Shown here: one piece after another, positions 63,884 through 64,000 of the stretch | Position numbering within the stretch: position 1 is the first letter of the stretch | How the letters are laid out: every line of letters begins with the position of its first letter | DNA from: Flavobacterium frigidimaris | GTDB lineage: Bacteria > Bacteroidota > Bacteroidia > Flavobacteriales > Flavobacteriaceae | DNA: 64,000 nt | Direction of reading: 5' to 3' | Assembly: GCA_900129595.1 (NCBI GenBank) | Contig: FQWG01000006.1 | Coordinates: forward strand, 124,001 to 188,000 | Notes under the pieces: model-generated | What the model was told of the DNA's origin: nothing | The model's database searches: none | What the model saw: the letters and a program-made list of their open reading frames with translations, nothing else | Position numbers and translations under genes: made by a program

Positions 63884-64000
63884 TTATTTCACAATAACTT
63901 TAAAAGTTTTTGTACCAAATTCTGAACTAACAGACACCAGATACATTCCCGATGAACTATTGATCGTATCATCATATAAATAAGTTTCTATTTGCGTCAG
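63884..64000 (-). CDS. T9SS type A sorting-domain protein (C-terminal end)
   Basis: Only the last 38 codons lie in the window. They end Ser-Gly-Met-Tyr-Leu-Val-Ser-Val-Ser-Ser-Glu-Phe-Gly-Thr-Lys-Thr-Phe-Lys-Val-Ile-Val-Lys, the standard type A sorting tail that takes proteins through the type IX system. The gene is 41 bases upstream of the Rhs gene on the same strand, so the two are probably cotranscribed. Confidence 0.85.
   Translation of the reverse strand: MTQIETYLYDDTINSSSGMYLVSVSSEFGTKTFKVIVK

Overview
The window reads as chromosomal DNA of a Flavobacterium-like member of the Bacteroidota. The DNA is AT-rich. Recognisable promoters have the Bacteroidota form (TTG about 17-21 bases before TAnnTTTG) and Shine-Dalgarno sites are mostly weak. 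A gene entering from the right edge ends in a type IX secretion (T9SS) sorting tail. Families such as DUF4421, RluE, a sigma factor paired with a beta-barrel protein, and a CrtI/CrtB/CrtZ carotenoid cluster also fit this group. There is no rRNA, CRISPR array or complete insertion sequence. Two tandem tRNA-Lys(UUU) genes lie at 29.6-29.7 kb.

Left part (1-29.7 kb) looks like core chromosome. It holds the end of an iron-complex ABC importer (binding protein, permease, ATPase), TrmL and RluE RNA-modification enzymes, an SDR oxidoreductase, a MepB-like protein and an extracytoplasmic sigma factor translationally coupled to an unusual anti-sigma/beta-barrel fusion. RmuC, a thioesterase, a VOC protein and a YceI protein follow. 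From 13.6 to 25 kb lies a light-response block: TIGR01777 epimerase, TetR-like regulator, ABC1 kinase, two SDR proteins, photolyase, SRPBCC protein, CrtZ, CrtB, CrtI and a CarH-type B12-dependent MerR photoreceptor that heads the minus-strand operon. A Kir-type potassium channel, TPR protein, serine hydrolase and DUF4421 protein complete this part.

Middle part (29.7-47.7 kb) is accessory. It has small hypothetical genes, a metzincin protease next to a secreted probable beta-barrel protein, an EcsC-like protein, and a LytS/LytTR-type two-component pair whose sensor is broken in a run of six G. From 41.8 to 47.0 kb single genes (a HEPN-motif protein, a GIY-YIG-like protein, a possible PD-(D/E)XK nuclease) are separated by related intergenic elements, like cassettes. 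At 44.37-44.79 kb a good promoter drives a leader with a long nested hairpin and two competing pairings, in front of a receiver-only response regulator and a protein joining a sigma-region-4-like HTH to an RpoA-CTD-like domain.

Right part (47.8-64 kb) is a polymorphic-toxin locus. A 3241-residue SpvB/TcB/Rhs protein ends in a GHH nuclease domain and is followed by a SUKH immunity gene. Downstream on the same strand lies a graveyard of displaced cassettes: an AHH-nuclease relic with two frameshifts, a near-identical copy of the GHH toxin tail, a second SUKH immunity gene, a chimeric scrap joining GHH sequence to the 3' end of another gene, several secreted or LRR-like orphan genes, a DUF2019-like gene and a decayed Rhs linker fragment about 7 kb from its intact counterpart. 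This is the best record of toxin-tip turnover in the window. The structured leader with its paired regulators is the best candidate for an undescribed regulatory system.
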